From: JAVVHE01 sp038238915
Lineage (GTDB): Bacteria; Pseudomonadota; Alphaproteobacteria; Sphingomonadales; Sphingomonadaceae
Assembly: GCA_038238915.1 (NCBI GenBank)
Contig: JBBSFH010000012.1
Coordinates: 32,167-96,166, forward strand
Reading direction: 5' to 3'
DNA: 64,000 nt
Shown here: positions 8,252-16,979 of the stretch, in pieces
Layout of the letters: every line of letters begins with the position of its first letter
Numbering within the stretch: position 1 is the stretch's first letter
Notes under the pieces: generated by a model
Told to the model about the DNA's origin: nothing
Database searches by the model: none
The model's input: the letters and a program-made list of their open reading frames with translations, nothing else
Translations under genes and position numbers: made by a program

Positions 8252-9165
8252 GCGTGGCAGCGGTGGCCGTGCTCGGCTCGATCAGCCTCAAGCCCGCGCT
8301 GGACGCGATCGGTCAGGCGATCGATCATCGTTTCGAGCGGTTGCTTGCCGTCCCGCCCGATCCGCGCGCGCGGCTGTACGAGGCGATGCGCCATGCCGCG
8401 ATCGGTGGCGGCAAGCGGATGCGGCCGCTGCTGGTGGTCGCGGCGTGCGAACTGTTCAACGTGGACCGCGAGCGCGCGCTGCGCGTTGGATTGGCGATCG
8501 AGTGCATCCACGTCTATTCGCTGATCCACGACGATCTGCCGTGCATGGACGATGACGATCTGCGGCGCGGCAAGCCCACGGTCCATATCGCTTTCGACGA
8601 GGCGACTGCGGTGCTCGCGGGCGATGCGCTCCACGCGCTGGCGTTCGAGGTGATTGCCGATCACGCCACGCACGAAGACCCGTTCGTCCGCGCCGAACTC
8701 GTGTGCGAACTCGCGCGCGCGTCGGGCCCGAGCGGGATGGCGGGCGGACAGATGATGGATCTGGTCGCCGAGAGCGAGCCGTTCGATCTACCGACCACCA
8801 CGCGGCTACAGCAGTTGAAGACGGGTGCGCTGATCGGCTTTTGCCTCGAAGCCGGCGGCATCATGGGCAAGGCTTCGGCCGACATCCGCACCAAATTGCG
8901 CGGCTACGCGCGCGATCTGGGCCTCGCGTTCCAGATTGCGGACGATCTGCTCGACATCGAGGGCGATCCCGAGCTCGCGGGAAAGACGCTGCGCAAGGAC
9001 AATGACGCGGGGAAGGCCACCTTCGCCTCGCTGCTGGGTGTGGACCGCGCGAGGAAGCAGGCCGAGATGCTGATCGACCAGGCGATCGGGCATTTGCACC
9101 CGTTCGGGGCGGAGGCCGATTTGCTGCGGGCGATCGCGAGGTTTGCGATCGAGCGGGATCGGTAA
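8248..9165 (+). CDS. ispA: Polyprenyl diphosphate synthase (farnesyl/geranylgeranyl type)
   Basis: A 305-residue trans-prenyltransferase that condenses isopentenyl diphosphate with allylic diphosphates to C15 or C20 products for quinones and carotenoids. It has GGGKRMRPLL, the first aspartate-rich motif HDDLPCMDDDDLRRGKPT, the GGQMMDL segment, KTGALI and the second motif FQIADDLLDIEGD. The first Asp motif has the two-residue insertion (DDxxxxD) typical of bacterial short-chain synthases. The start is TTG at 8248 within the xseB stop (TTGA); GTG at 8254 is an alternative. Product length is not certain from motifs alone. Confidence 0.9.
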   Translation: MSVAAVAVLGSISLKPALDAIGQAIDHRFERLLAVPPDPRARLYEAMRHAAIGGGKRMRPLLVVAACELFNVDRERALRVGLAIECIHVYSLIHDDLPCMDDDDLRRGKPTVHIAFDEATAVLAGDALHALAFEVIADHATHEDPFVRAELVCELARASGPSGMAGGQMMDLVAESEPFDLPTTTRLQQLKTGALIGFCLEAGGIMGKASADIRTKLRGYARDLGLAFQIADDLLDIEGDPELAGKTLRKDNDAGKATFASLLGVDRARKQAEMLIDQAIGHLHPFGAEADLLRAIARFAIERDR

Positions 9166-9179
9166 TACGAACGCGCGGT

Positions 9180-9896
9180 ATGCCAACCCGACCGCAGCCT
9201 ATCACCGACAGCGCCTTCGGCGTGGGTGTTTATTCGCTCAGGGAAGCTGGCAATCTGCTCGCTGTTGATCCGATCACCATCAAACGATGGGTGGGTGGCT
9301 ATGAGTATGATCATCATGGTCCGCGCAAATCGCAGCCACCTGTCTGGACGCCGCAATATGCTATCGACGAGGACGAAATTCTTTTGGGGTTCCGCGATCT
9401 GATGGAGGCGCGTGTTGTTCGCTCGCTGAGGTCGCTGGGGATCGGGCTGCCATACATCCGCGAGTTTGTAGCACGTGCGACCGAAATTATTGGAGCAACA
9501 CGTCCCTTTTCGACCAGTGCGTTCAGGTCTGACGGAAAGAACATTTTCTTAGAAGTTACAGAAGGTACCAACGAACCTCATCTAATCGATCCGGTACGGT
9601 GCCAGCATGTGTTTCGGACTATCGTTGCGCCGACGTTTGTCGATCTGGAGTTCGATAACGACGCTGCCGCACGATGGTGGCCAACCGGCGGCAGGCGTAC
9701 CGTTGTCATTGATCCCACCATGTCTTTCGGGCAGCCTATCGTTGCCGCTAACGGTATTCGGACGCGCATGGTCGTGGATGCCGTCAAGGCCGAAGGTTCG
9801 GTGGAGCGCGCAGCGCGTATCTACGATCTCAAACCCAAGGCTGTACGAGACGCTCTCCATTTTGAGGCGACACAAGGTTATCAGTTGGCTGCGTGA
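9180..9896 (+). CDS. Antitoxin of VapB45 type (MerR-like HTH plus DUF433)
   Basis: A 238-residue protein. An N-terminal winged-helix-like segment (VYSLREAGNLLAVDPITIKRW) is followed by the conserved YDHHGPRKSQPPVW region, a helical middle and a C-terminal DUF433 domain with MSFGQPIVAANGIRTRMVVDAVKAEGSVERAARIYDLKPKAVRDAL. DUF433 domains are found in VapB-type antitoxins, and this length and layout recall mycobacterial VapB45. The stop overlaps the toxin GTG start (GTGA). The pair is lower in GC than its neighbours and interrupts a housekeeping gene run, which suggests acquisition by transfer. Confidence 0.78.
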   Translation: MPTRPQPITDSAFGVGVYSLREAGNLLAVDPITIKRWVGGYEYDHHGPRKSQPPVWTPQYAIDEDEILLGFRDLMEARVVRSLRSLGIGLPYIREFVARATEIIGATRPFSTSAFRSDGKNIFLEVTEGTNEPHLIDPVRCQHVFRTIVAPTFVDLEFDNDAAARWWPTGGRRTVVIDPTMSFGQPIVAANGIRTRMVVDAVKAEGSVERAARIYDLKPKAVRDALHFEATQGYQLAA

Positions 9897-10294
9897 AGCT
9901 GTTTATCGATCACAATTTACCTCCGGCGCTAGCCAGAGGTCTTCACATTCTTGTTCAACCCGACAATATGGTTGTGGCTCTGGTCGACAAGTTTGAAGGT
10001 CGGCACGGCATCAAAGACGAAGACTGGATCAAGGCGTTAGGTAACGAGGGAGGATGGGCAGTGCTATCCGGCGATACCAACATCGCGCGCAAAAAGCCGT
10101 CGCGCTCGCTCTTCCTTGCTGCTGGACTGGTGGGCTTTTTTCCGGTCCCGTCGGTTATGATGTTGCCCCTGACTAGAAAGGCTGCGCGCATTCTTGTGGT
10201 GTGGGACCGTATGGCGCGCATTGCCGGGGACGTTCGATCAGGCGTCTTTGAACTTACGCAAAAGGGCGAGAAGTTTGCCCAGATCGGGCGATAG
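9893..10294 (+). CDS. PIN-like toxin of VapC45 type
   Basis: A 133-residue protein starting at GTG inside the antitoxin stop. MKLFIDHNLPPALARGL carries the first acidic residue of the PIN fold and is the signature of the DUF5615/VapC45-like PIN group; later acidic residues appear in KDEDWIKALGNEGGWAVLSGDTNI. Such toxins are magnesium-dependent ribonucleases neutralised by the co-encoded antitoxin. Five bases separate it from coaD. The full catalytic acidic set looks present, so the module is probably intact, but the RNA target is unknown. Confidence 0.75.
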   Translation: MKLFIDHNLPPALARGLHILVQPDNMVVALVDKFEGRHGIKDEDWIKALGNEGGWAVLSGDTNIARKKPSRSLFLAAGLVGFFPVPSVMMLPLTRKAARILVVWDRMARIAGDVRSGVFELTQKGEKFAQIGR

Positions 10295-10299
10295 CGCGC

Positions 10300-10797
10300 A
10301 TGATCCGCACCGGCGTCTATCCCGGCACCTTCGATCCGGTCACGCTCGGTCATGTCGATATCATCCGGCGCGGCGCGAAGCTGGTGGATCGGCTCGTGGT
10401 GGGCGTCGCTACCAACGCCTCCAAATCCCCGATGTTCACGCTCGAGGAACGCCTCGCGCAGGTGCGCCGCGAGGTGGACGACATCGATCCCGAGATCGAT
10501 GTCGTAACTTTCGATAGCCTGCTGATGCATTTCGCGCGCGCGCAGCACGCGGGGGTGATCATCCGCGGCCTGCGCGCGGTCGCGGATTTCGAGTATGAGT
10601 TCCAGATGGCGGGGATGAACCAGCAGCTCGATCCCACGATCGAGACCGTGTTCCTGATGGCGGATGTGGCGTTGCAACCGATCGCTTCACGCCTCGTCAA
10701 GGAAATCGCGATATACGGCGGCGACATTCACGCGTTCGTTCCGCCGCGCATCGCCGGAGAGGTGATCGCGCGGGTGGCGCAGCATCCACGGGATTGA
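10300..10797 (+). CDS. coaD: Phosphopantetheine adenylyltransferase
   Basis: A 165-residue cytoplasmic enzyme for the fourth step of coenzyme A synthesis (4'-phosphopantetheine plus ATP to dephospho-CoA). It shows the nucleotidyltransferase motif YPGTFDPVTLGH, the Lys in ATNASKSPMF, GLRAVADFEYEFQMAGMN and the final IASRLVKEIA motif (family ISS[ST]xVREIA, here with ALA in place of the first Ser). Length and order are canonical. It starts 5 bases after the toxin gene and is followed after 6 bases by a cyclophilin gene, so it may be co-transcribed with both. Confidence 0.96.
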   Translation: MIRTGVYPGTFDPVTLGHVDIIRRGAKLVDRLVVGVATNASKSPMFTLEERLAQVRREVDDIDPEIDVVTFDSLLMHFARAQHAGVIIRGLRAVADFEYEFQMAGMNQQLDPTIETVFLMADVALQPIASRLVKEIAIYGGDIHAFVPPRIAGEVIARVAQHPRD

Positions 10798-10803
10798 TAG
10801 ACA

Positions 10804-11388
10804 ATGCGCTCACTCATCGCGCTCGCCGCCGCTTTCATGCTGAGCCATAGCGCTTTTGCCCAGGAGATACCCCCAGTGCCCGATACCGCCCCCGCGATCA
10901 CGTCGCCCGAAGATACGCTGTACCTCGATCTATCGAACGGGGGCCGTGTGACGATCGACCTGCGGCCGGACAAGGCTCCGGGCCACGTCGCGCGCATCAA
11001 GGAACTTGTGCGCAGTCATTTCTACGATGGCACGATCTTCCACCGCGTGATCGATGGCTTCATGGCGCAGGGTGGCGATCCGACGGGCACGGGGATGGGT
11101 GGCAGCAAGCTCCCCAATCTCAAGGCCGAGTTCAACGATCTGCCGCATCTGCGCGGCGTCACCTCGATGGCGCGCTCGCAGAGCCCCGATAGCGCCAACA
11201 GCCAGTTCTTCATCGTGCTCGCCCCGTCGCAATTCCTCGACAACCAATATACCGCCTGGGGCCGAGTCAGCGCGGGGATGGAGTTCGTCGACAAGATCGA
11301 GAAGGGCGAACCGCCCGCCAACCCCACCAAGATCGTCCACGCGAGCATCGCGGCGGATGCGGGCAAGGACGCCGCTCCCGCCAAATAG
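10804..11388 (+). CDS. Periplasmic cyclophilin-type peptidyl-prolyl isomerase
   Basis: A 194-residue cis-trans prolyl isomerase. A signal peptide (LIALAAAFMLSHSAFAQ) is followed by a Pro-rich linker and a compact cyclophilin domain: YDGTIFHRVIDGFMAQGGDPTGTGMGG, then RGVTSMARSQSPDSANSQFFI and LDNQYTAWGRVSAGMEFVDKI. The Arg in FHRV and the QGGD/SQFF elements form the active site. The lack of a Trp near the C-terminus suggests weak cyclosporin binding, as in bacterial forms. It would assist folding of exported proteins. Confidence 0.92.
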   Translation: MRSLIALAAAFMLSHSAFAQEIPPVPDTAPAITSPEDTLYLDLSNGGRVTIDLRPDKAPGHVARIKELVRSHFYDGTIFHRVIDGFMAQGGDPTGTGMGGSKLPNLKAEFNDLPHLRGVTSMARSQSPDSANSQFFIVLAPSQFLDNQYTAWGRVSAGMEFVDKIEKGEPPANPTKIVHASIAADAGKDAAPAK

Positions 11389-11424
11389 CGCTCCCTCGCT
11401 CCGCTCCGCTTCGCATTTCCCTCC

Positions 11425-11478
11425 CCCCGATAGGGGGAGGGTGGACCGTGTAGCAGCCCCACCCTCCCCCTATCGGGG
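11425..11478. repeat. Intergenic inverted repeat (20-bp arms)
   Basis: Perfect arms CCCCGATAGGGGGAGGGTGG and its complement surround a 14-base loop (11445-11458), between the cyclophilin and queA genes. More C/T-rich imperfect repeat sequence flanks it on both sides up to about 11516. It looks like one copy of a dispersed palindromic element of the kind scattered through sphingomonad intergenic regions; only one copy occurs in this window. As RNA it could form a very stable hairpin and end or protect transcripts. The 161-base gap holds no gene. Confidence 0.65.
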
Positions 11479-11549
11479 TGAGGGACAGCCGCGAAACGGC
11501 AGGGAGAGGGAGGGTTCGACCGGGCGCGACCGCGCCGATGAGGCTCATT

Positions 11550-12590
11550 ATGCGCGTCGCCGATTTTGATTTCCGCCTTCCGCCGGAGCGGATCGCGCTC
11601 CGGCCCGTGGTGCCGCGCGACGCGGCCCGGATGCTGGTGGTGCAGCCGGACGCGCTCGACGATTGCATCGTGCGCGACCTCCCCTGCCTGCTCCGCGCTG
11701 GCGACGCGCTCGTCTTCAACGATACGCGCGTGCTGCCTACCCAGTTGTTTGCGCGGCGCGGCAAGGCTGCGATCGGGGTTACGCTGATCGAGCGTGCGGG
11801 ACCGCTTAACTGGTGGGCGTTCGTCCGGAACGCGCGCCGCCTTGCGACAAATGACCGGCTCGAGTTCGGACCCGGCCTTTCCGCCACGTTTGCCGAGCGG
11901 CGCGGCGACGGCGCGTGCCTGTGGGCGTTCAAATGCGTAGGGCCATTCGAAGCCGCGCTCGATCGGGTCGGTCAGATGCCGCTGCCGCCCTATATCGCCG
12001 CCCGCCGCCCCGCCGACACCGCCGATCGCGCCGATTATCAGACCGTTTATGCGGTACACGATGGCTCGGTCGCCGCACCTACCGCAGGTCTGCATTTCAC
12101 GCCCGAGCTGCTCGCGGCGCTCGATCACGCCGGGATCATGCGTGAGACGGTGACGCTGCACGTCGGTCCGGGCACGTTTCTGCCGGTCAAGGCGGACGAC
12201 ACTGCAGATCATGTGATGCACGCCGAATGGGGCACGGTATCGGCCGAGACCGCCGCTCGCCTGAACGCCGTGCGGACGCGGGGCGGGCGCGTGATCGCGG
12301 TGGGAACAACCGCCGCGCGCCTGATCGAGACCGCAGCCGCCGATGGCACGATCCGCGCCTACACGGGCGAGACCGCGATCTTCATCGCGCCCGGCTACAC
12401 GTTCCGCGCGATCGATGGTCTGATGACCAATTTCCATTTGCCGCGCAGCACGCTCTTCATGCTCGTGAGCGCGCTGATGGGCCGAGAACGGATGCTTGCC
12501 GCCTATGCGCATGCGATTGCCGGTGCGTACCGCTTCTACTCCTATGGCGACGCGAGCCTTCTCCTGGCCCCGAAGGGCACCGCGTTGTGA
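11550..12590 (+). CDS. queA: tRNA preQ1(34) S-adenosylmethionine ribosyltransferase-isomerase
   Basis: A 346-residue enzyme that transfers and isomerises the ribosyl part of S-adenosylmethionine onto 7-aminomethyl-7-deazaguanine in tRNA, giving epoxyqueuosine. Family sequence runs end to end: MRVADFDFRLPPERIALRP, VFNDTRVLP, GQMPLPPYIAAR, DYQTVYA, SVAAPTAGLHFT, TLHVGPGTFLPV and DGLMTNFHLPRSTLFMLVSAL. The ATG at 11550 matches the canonical N-terminus (MRV-DF-F-LP); the Met at 11538 would add four odd residues. It is probably monocistronic here; tgt, its common partner, is not in the window. Confidence 0.96.
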   Translation: MRVADFDFRLPPERIALRPVVPRDAARMLVVQPDALDDCIVRDLPCLLRAGDALVFNDTRVLPTQLFARRGKAAIGVTLIERAGPLNWWAFVRNARRLATNDRLEFGPGLSATFAERRGDGACLWAFKCVGPFEAALDRVGQMPLPPYIAARRPADTADRADYQTVYAVHDGSVAAPTAGLHFTPELLAALDHAGIMRETVTLHVGPGTFLPVKADDTADHVMHAEWGTVSAETAARLNAVRTRGGRVIAVGTTAARLIETAAADGTIRAYTGETAIFIAPGYTFRAIDGLMTNFHLPRSTLFMLVSALMGRERMLAAYAHAIAGAYRFYSYGDASLLLAPKGTAL

Positions 12591-12664
12591 CCAAAACCGC
12601 CCTTCCCTCGAAGAGCATGGTGTAGCAGTCTGCACGTTGGAGACCGCGAGAAGGAGGACGGCAC

Positions 12665-13471
12665 ATGGCAGACCGGATGATCGACATCGGCGGCGTCGCG
12701 CGGGTGGAGGTGCCGGGCAGCGGCGATATCCAGATCCGCAAGATTGGTGCGGACGATCTTCGCGCGGCGTTACGCGCGGGTCTAGCCGATTTCCGCGCCA
12801 TGCCCTCGCATCTGTTCATTCTGACGCTGGTGTATCCGCTGCTCGGCCTGATCGCGGCGCGGTGGTCGATGGGCAATGATCTGCTGCCGATCATCTTCCC
12901 GCTGATCTCGGGCTTCGCGCTGGTTGGCCCGCTCGCGGCGGTCGGTCTCTATGAAATCAGCCGTCGCCGCGAACTCGGGATGGAAACGCACTGGTCCGAT
13001 GTGTTCCAGGTGGTGCGTTCACCGGGCGCGATGACCATCGTTGCGCTGGGCGCGGTGCTGGTGGTGATCTTCGTCGCCTGGATCGCGGCGGCGGCGGCGA
13101 TCTACCACGCGCAGTTCGGTGCGCATCTGCCCGCCTCGCCGATCATGATGCTGCGGGAGATTTTCACGACCGGTCCGGGCTGGACTGTGATCGCGGTGGG
13201 CAATGCGGTTGGCTTCGGCTTCGCGTTGGTGACGCTGGCGGTTAGCGCGATCAGCTTCCCGCTCGCGCTCGACCGGCACGTCGGCCCGGTAACCGCGATC
13301 GTCACTTCGGTGCGCGCGATGGCGGCCAACCCCGGAACCATGCTGCTGTGGGGGTTGATCGTCGCGGTGGTTCTGCTGCTGGGTGCACTGCCGCTGTTCG
13401 TTGGCCTCGCAGTGGCGCTGCCCGTGCTCGGTCATGCGACGTGGCACCTGTATCGCCGCGTGATCGCCTAG
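12665..13471 (+). CDS. DUF2189 family integral membrane protein
   Basis: A 268-residue inner membrane protein. The N-terminal 40 residues contain IRKIGADDLRAALRAGLADFRAMPSHLFI, the entry to the DUF2189 domain, followed by about six hydrophobic spans and the conserved PLAAVGLYEISRRRELG loop. The final segment ALPVLGHATWHLYRRVI is also family-typical. AAGGAGG lies 8 bases before the ATG. Function is not known for this family; its neighbours (queA, maeB) give no clear hint. Confidence 0.85.
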   Translation: MADRMIDIGGVARVEVPGSGDIQIRKIGADDLRAALRAGLADFRAMPSHLFILTLVYPLLGLIAARWSMGNDLLPIIFPLISGFALVGPLAAVGLYEISRRRELGMETHWSDVFQVVRSPGAMTIVALGAVLVVIFVAWIAAAAAIYHAQFGAHLPASPIMMLREIFTTGPGWTVIAVGNAVGFGFALVTLAVSAISFPLALDRHVGPVTAIVTSVRAMAANPGTMLLWGLIVAVVLLLGALPLFVGLAVALPVLGHATWHLYRRVIA

Positions 13472-13569
13472 CCCCCCCGGCACACATTCGCGCGTTCGGA
13501 CTGCGGCGTGGGTAGCGCGCGCGCGCGTTGTGCCTAAAAGGTCGCGCACGCCGAGGAGAAACCGCGCCG

Positions 13570-15843
13570 ATGTCCGACGATCCGGGAAACGCCTCCACCC
13601 GCTTTACCGACCGCGAAGCGTTGCTGTTCCATTCGCAGGGGCGGCCGGGCAAGATCGAGATCGTCGCATCGAAGCCGATGGCGACGCAGCGCGATCTTTC
13701 GCTGGCCTATTCGCCCGGTGTCGCGGTGCCGGTGCGCGCGATCGCGGCCGATCCGGACGCCGCCTATGATTACACGATCAAGGGCAATCTGGTCGCGGTG
13801 ATAACCAACGGCACCGCGATCCTGGGGCTCGGCAATCTGGGCGCGCTCGCGTCCAAGCCGGTGATGGAGGGCAAGGCGGTGCTGTTCAAGCGCTTTGCCG
13901 ATGTCGATTCGATCGATCTGGAGCTGGATACCGAGGATGTGGACCGCTTCTGCGATGCGGTGGCACTGATGGAGCCGAGCTTCGGGGGCGTGAACCTTGA
14001 AGACATCAAGGCACCCGAATGCTTCATCATCGAGAGCAATCTTCGCGCGCGCATGAACATCCCGGTGTTCCACGACGATCAGCACGGCACCGCGATCATC
14101 TCGGCGGCGGGGCTGATCAACGCGATGCGCCTGACCGGCCGCACGCCCAAGGACGTCAAACTGGTGGTGAACGGCGCAGGCGCAGCCGCGATCAGCTGCA
14201 TCGAGCTGGCGAAGGCGATGGGCGTGCCGAGCGACCAGGTGATCCTGGTCGACAGCAAGGGCGTGATCTACCAGGGCCGCACCGAGGGCATGAACCAGTG
14301 GAAGACCGCGCACGCCGCGCCGACCGAAGCGCGCACGCTGGCAGAAGCGCTGGTGGGGGCGGATGTGCTCTACGGGCTGTCGGTTGCGGGCGCCGTAACG
14401 CCCGCGATGGTTGCCTCGATGGCGCCACATCCGATCATCTTCGCGATGGCCAACCCCGATCCGGAGATCACGCCCGAAGAGGTGCACGGCGTTCGCGGCG
14501 ACGCGATCATGGCGACCGGGCGCAGCGATTACCCCAACCAGATCAACAACGTGCTCGGCTTCCCGTACATTTTCCGGGGTGCGCTCGATGTGCGCGCGAC
14601 AACGATCAACGAGGAGATGAAGCTCGCCGCCGCGCACGCGTTGGCCGAACTCGCGCGGCAGACGGTGCCCGACGAGGTCGCGGCTGCGTATGGCAAGCAA
14701 CCGATTTTCGGCCCCGAATATATCATTCCGGCTCCCTTCGATCCGCGCCTCATCGTGGCGGTGCCGATGGCGGTCGCGCGCGCGGCAATGAAGTCCGGCG
14801 TGGCTCGCCGCCCGATCATCGACGAGCGCGCCTACGCGCGTGATCTGCGCGCGCGGCTCGATCCCTCGACCAGTTTCCTCAGCCACAGCTTCAACCTTGC
14901 GCAGGGTGCTCCCAAGCGCGCGATCTTTGCCGAGGCCGAGGAAGAGACCGTGCTGCGCGCCGCGATTGCCTACGAGGATGCGGGCTACGGCAAGGCGCTG
15001 CTGGTGGGCCGCGATGCCGCGGTGCTGGCGAGCCTCAAGCGCATGGGGTTCGAGGACGAAAAGCGCTTCGAAATCCACAATAGTCGGACCTCGCCCCATG
15101 TGCCCGAGATGGTCGCGCGGCTATATGCGCGCGTGCAGCGTCACGGCTATCTCCAGCGCGATTGCGTGCGGCTGGTGAACACCGATCGCAACATCTTCGC
15201 CGCCTCGCTCCTCGCGCTCGGGCTGGGCGATGTCGTGGTCACCGGTGTCACCCGCAGCTTCTCGAGCAGCCTCACCCAGCTCAGCCTCGCTTTGGACCGC
15301 GCTCCCGGAGCCGAGCCGTTCGGCATCCACATCGTCATCGGTCGCGGGCAGACGGTCTTCATCGCCGATACTGCCGTCCACGAACGCCCCACCGCAGCCA
15401 TGCTTGCGCGCTTCGCCGAGGGGACGGCGGCGGTCGCGCGCCGCATGGGGCAGGAACCGCGCGTCGCGTTCCTGAGCTATTCCAACTTCGGCGACCCGAC
15501 GGGATCGATTACCGACGTGCTGCGCGAGGCGGTCGCGCTGTTGGATCAGCGCCGGGCGGGGTTCGAGTATGAGGGCGAAATGTCCGCCGATGTCGCGCTA
15601 TCGCCCGAGATGGCGCGGCGCTATCCCTTCACCCGCCTGACCGGCCCCGCCAACGTGCTGATCATGCCCGGGCTGCACGCGGCGAACATCAGCGCCAAGC
15701 TTTTGAAGGAACTTGGCGGGGGCCGCGTGATTGGCCCGCTGCTGGTGGGCATGTGCGCGCCGGTACAGATCGCGCCGATGACCGCGAGCGCGGGCGATCT
15801 GGTGACACTGGCGGTTCTTGCGGCGAGCGGGGCGGTGGTGTAA
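13570..15843 (+). CDS. maeB: NADP-dependent malic enzyme, MaeB type with phosphotransacetylase-like tail
   Basis: A 757-residue two-domain enzyme that decarboxylates malate to pyruvate. Residues 1-430 are the malic enzyme half: SLAYSPGVAVPVRAIA, YTIKGNLVAVITNGTAILGLGNLG, FHDDQHGTAIISAAGLINA, VVNGAGAAAISC and FAMANPDPEITPEE. Residues about 440-757 resemble phosphate acetyltransferase (AILVG-like start, SYSNFGDP, ANVLIMPGLHAANI) but serve as a regulatory, acetyl-CoA-sensing domain in MaeB enzymes rather than a catalyst. The start at 13570 is taken over 13528 because family sequence begins soon after it. Confidence 0.94.
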   Translation: MSDDPGNASTRFTDREALLFHSQGRPGKIEIVASKPMATQRDLSLAYSPGVAVPVRAIAADPDAAYDYTIKGNLVAVITNGTAILGLGNLGALASKPVMEGKAVLFKRFADVDSIDLELDTEDVDRFCDAVALMEPSFGGVNLEDIKAPECFIIESNLRARMNIPVFHDDQHGTAIISAAGLINAMRLTGRTPKDVKLVVNGAGAAAISCIELAKAMGVPSDQVILVDSKGVIYQGRTEGMNQWKTAHAAPTEARTLAEALVGADVLYGLSVAGAVTPAMVASMAPHPIIFAMANPDPEITPEEVHGVRGDAIMATGRSDYPNQINNVLGFPYIFRGALDVRATTINEEMKLAAAHALAELARQTVPDEVAAAYGKQPIFGPEYIIPAPFDPRLIVAVPMAVARAAMKSGVARRPIIDERAYARDLRARLDPSTSFLSHSFNLAQGAPKRAIFAEAEEETVLRAAIAYEDAGYGKALLVGRDAAVLASLKRMGFEDEKRFEIHNSRTSPHVPEMVARLYARVQRHGYLQRDCVRLVNTDRNIFAASLLALGLGDVVVTGVTRSFSSSLTQLSLALDRAPGAEPFGIHIVIGRGQTVFIADTAVHERPTAAMLARFAEGTAAVARRMGQEPRVAFLSYSNFGDPTGSITDVLREAVALLDQRRAGFEYEGEMSADVALSPEMARRYPFTRLTGPANVLIMPGLHAANISAKLLKELGGGRVIGPLLVGMCAPVQIAPMTASAGDLVTLAVLAASGAVV

Positions 15844-15868
15844 TATCATTGGCTCGAAAGGAGTACGC

Positions 15869-16084
15869 ATGCCGACTGCCGAACAACTCTGGTCCGATCC
15901 CGCCAACTGGACAGGCGGGCTGCTGTATTTCTCACGGGCCGATCGGCGGCTGATCGTTCCCAAGCGCCGCCCCGCGATGGGCTGGACGATCAATTTCGGG
16001 CGCCGCCGGGGCTGGTTGGTCCTTGCCGGGCTGCTGGTGACCGCGATCGCAGTGCCGTTGGCGCTTGCAAGGATATCCGGTTAG
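15869..16084 (+). CDS. Small DUF5808-like membrane protein
   Basis: A 71-residue protein with an excellent ribosome-binding site (AAAGGAG, 6 bases before ATG). The N-terminal half reads WSDPANWTGGLLYFSRADRRLIVPKRRPAMGWTINFG broken by no gaps, matching the DUF5808 pattern (W...G.IYYN..DPR.FVPKR...GWTLNF). A single transmembrane helix (LVLAGLLVTAIAVPLALA) ends the protein. Function is unknown. It follows maeB by 25 bases and may be co-transcribed. Confidence 0.72.
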   Translation: MPTAEQLWSDPANWTGGLLYFSRADRRLIVPKRRPAMGWTINFGRRRGWLVLAGLLVTAIAVPLALARISG

Positions 16085-16181
16085 GCGAGCGGCGCGCGCG
16101 GGGCCTGCCCTGTCGCTCGGCGATGGATGCAAATTGCCAAGCGCCGATGGCAGGTTCATCGATCTCGCTCTATGGGGGCGA

Positions 16182-16979
16182 ATGGCCGAAACCCAACCCG
16201 CCGCTCCCCCACTCGATATCGTCGCGGTGCTCCGGCTCGCGCTGTTCGCGTGGTGGCGTGAATTCGCTCCGATCCTTGCGCTCGGCGCGCTGCTGGTTAC
16301 GCTGCCGGCACTGCTTGCGCGCCTGATCGGCCCGGGTGCGGGCGAGAGCGCGACGCTGGTGGTCACCGCGCAGGGAGTGTGCGGGATGCTGTTCCTGAGC
16401 GCGGTCGCGTTCGGCGTGCTGCACCTGTTCGCGCGCAAACCGCTTGGGCCGTGGCGTTTCATCGCGGCGGGTCTCGGTGCGGCGCAGCCGGGACTGGTTG
16501 TCGCGCTTATTCTGGGAGCGGGCGCGATGAGCGTGCGGATCGTTTTCCTGATCGCAAGCGCGCTTGGGCCGATGGCGGGCGGCTTCATTGACGGATTGGC
16601 AACCGCGGCGGCGCTGTGGGCGCTGGCGACGTTGCTCCCCGCTGTGCCCGCCGCGGTCGCCGAGCGGCTTGGGCCGATCGCCGCCCTCCAGCGGGCTGCC
16701 GCGCTGACCCGTGGCAACCGGGTGCGGCTGCTCGGGCTGTGCTTCGTGCTGATGCTCGCGCTGATTCCGATCGGGGGAACGATCGGCATCGTTGTGTTCG
16801 GCCAGAACGCAACGCCGGCCGATGTCGAGCGCATGGCGGCTGCGATGACCGCCGCCGATCCGGGTCTGTGGATCGCGCTGCTGACCGACGTACTGATCGC
16901 GGGCGTACTCGCGTGTGTGCCTGCTGCGGTCTATGCCGTGCTGGTCACGCGGCCAGTGCCCAAGGGGCGCGTCGGCTAA
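16182..16979 (+). CDS. Polytopic membrane protein of unknown function
   Basis: A 265-residue hydrophobic protein with about six predicted membrane helices. The segment LGPIAALQRAAALTRGNRVRLLGLCFVLML (positions roughly 165-195, an amphipathic stretch followed by a helix) resembles the repeated unit of glycerophosphodiester-phosphodiesterase-type membrane domains, a loose similarity only. The start at 16182 (MAETQP) is chosen because upstream residues are basic and non-hydrophobic. It overlaps the convergent potassium channel stop by four bases. Confidence 0.65.
   Translation: MAETQPAAPPLDIVAVLRLALFAWWREFAPILALGALLVTLPALLARLIGPGAGESATLVVTAQGVCGMLFLSAVAFGVLHLFARKPLGPWRFIAAGLGAAQPGLVVALILGAGAMSVRIVFLIASALGPMAGGFIDGLATAAALWALATLLPAVPAAVAERLGPIAALQRAAALTRGNRVRLLGLCFVLMLALIPIGGTIGIVVFGQNATPADVERMAAAMTAADPGLWIALLTDVLIAGVLACVPAAVYAVLVTRPVPKGRVG

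Noticed and set aside
11022..12635. Long minus-strand open frame (537 codons) across queA
   Set aside because: It is the GC-rich shadow of queA and its upstream repeat, with Arg/Gly-rich composition and no domain.
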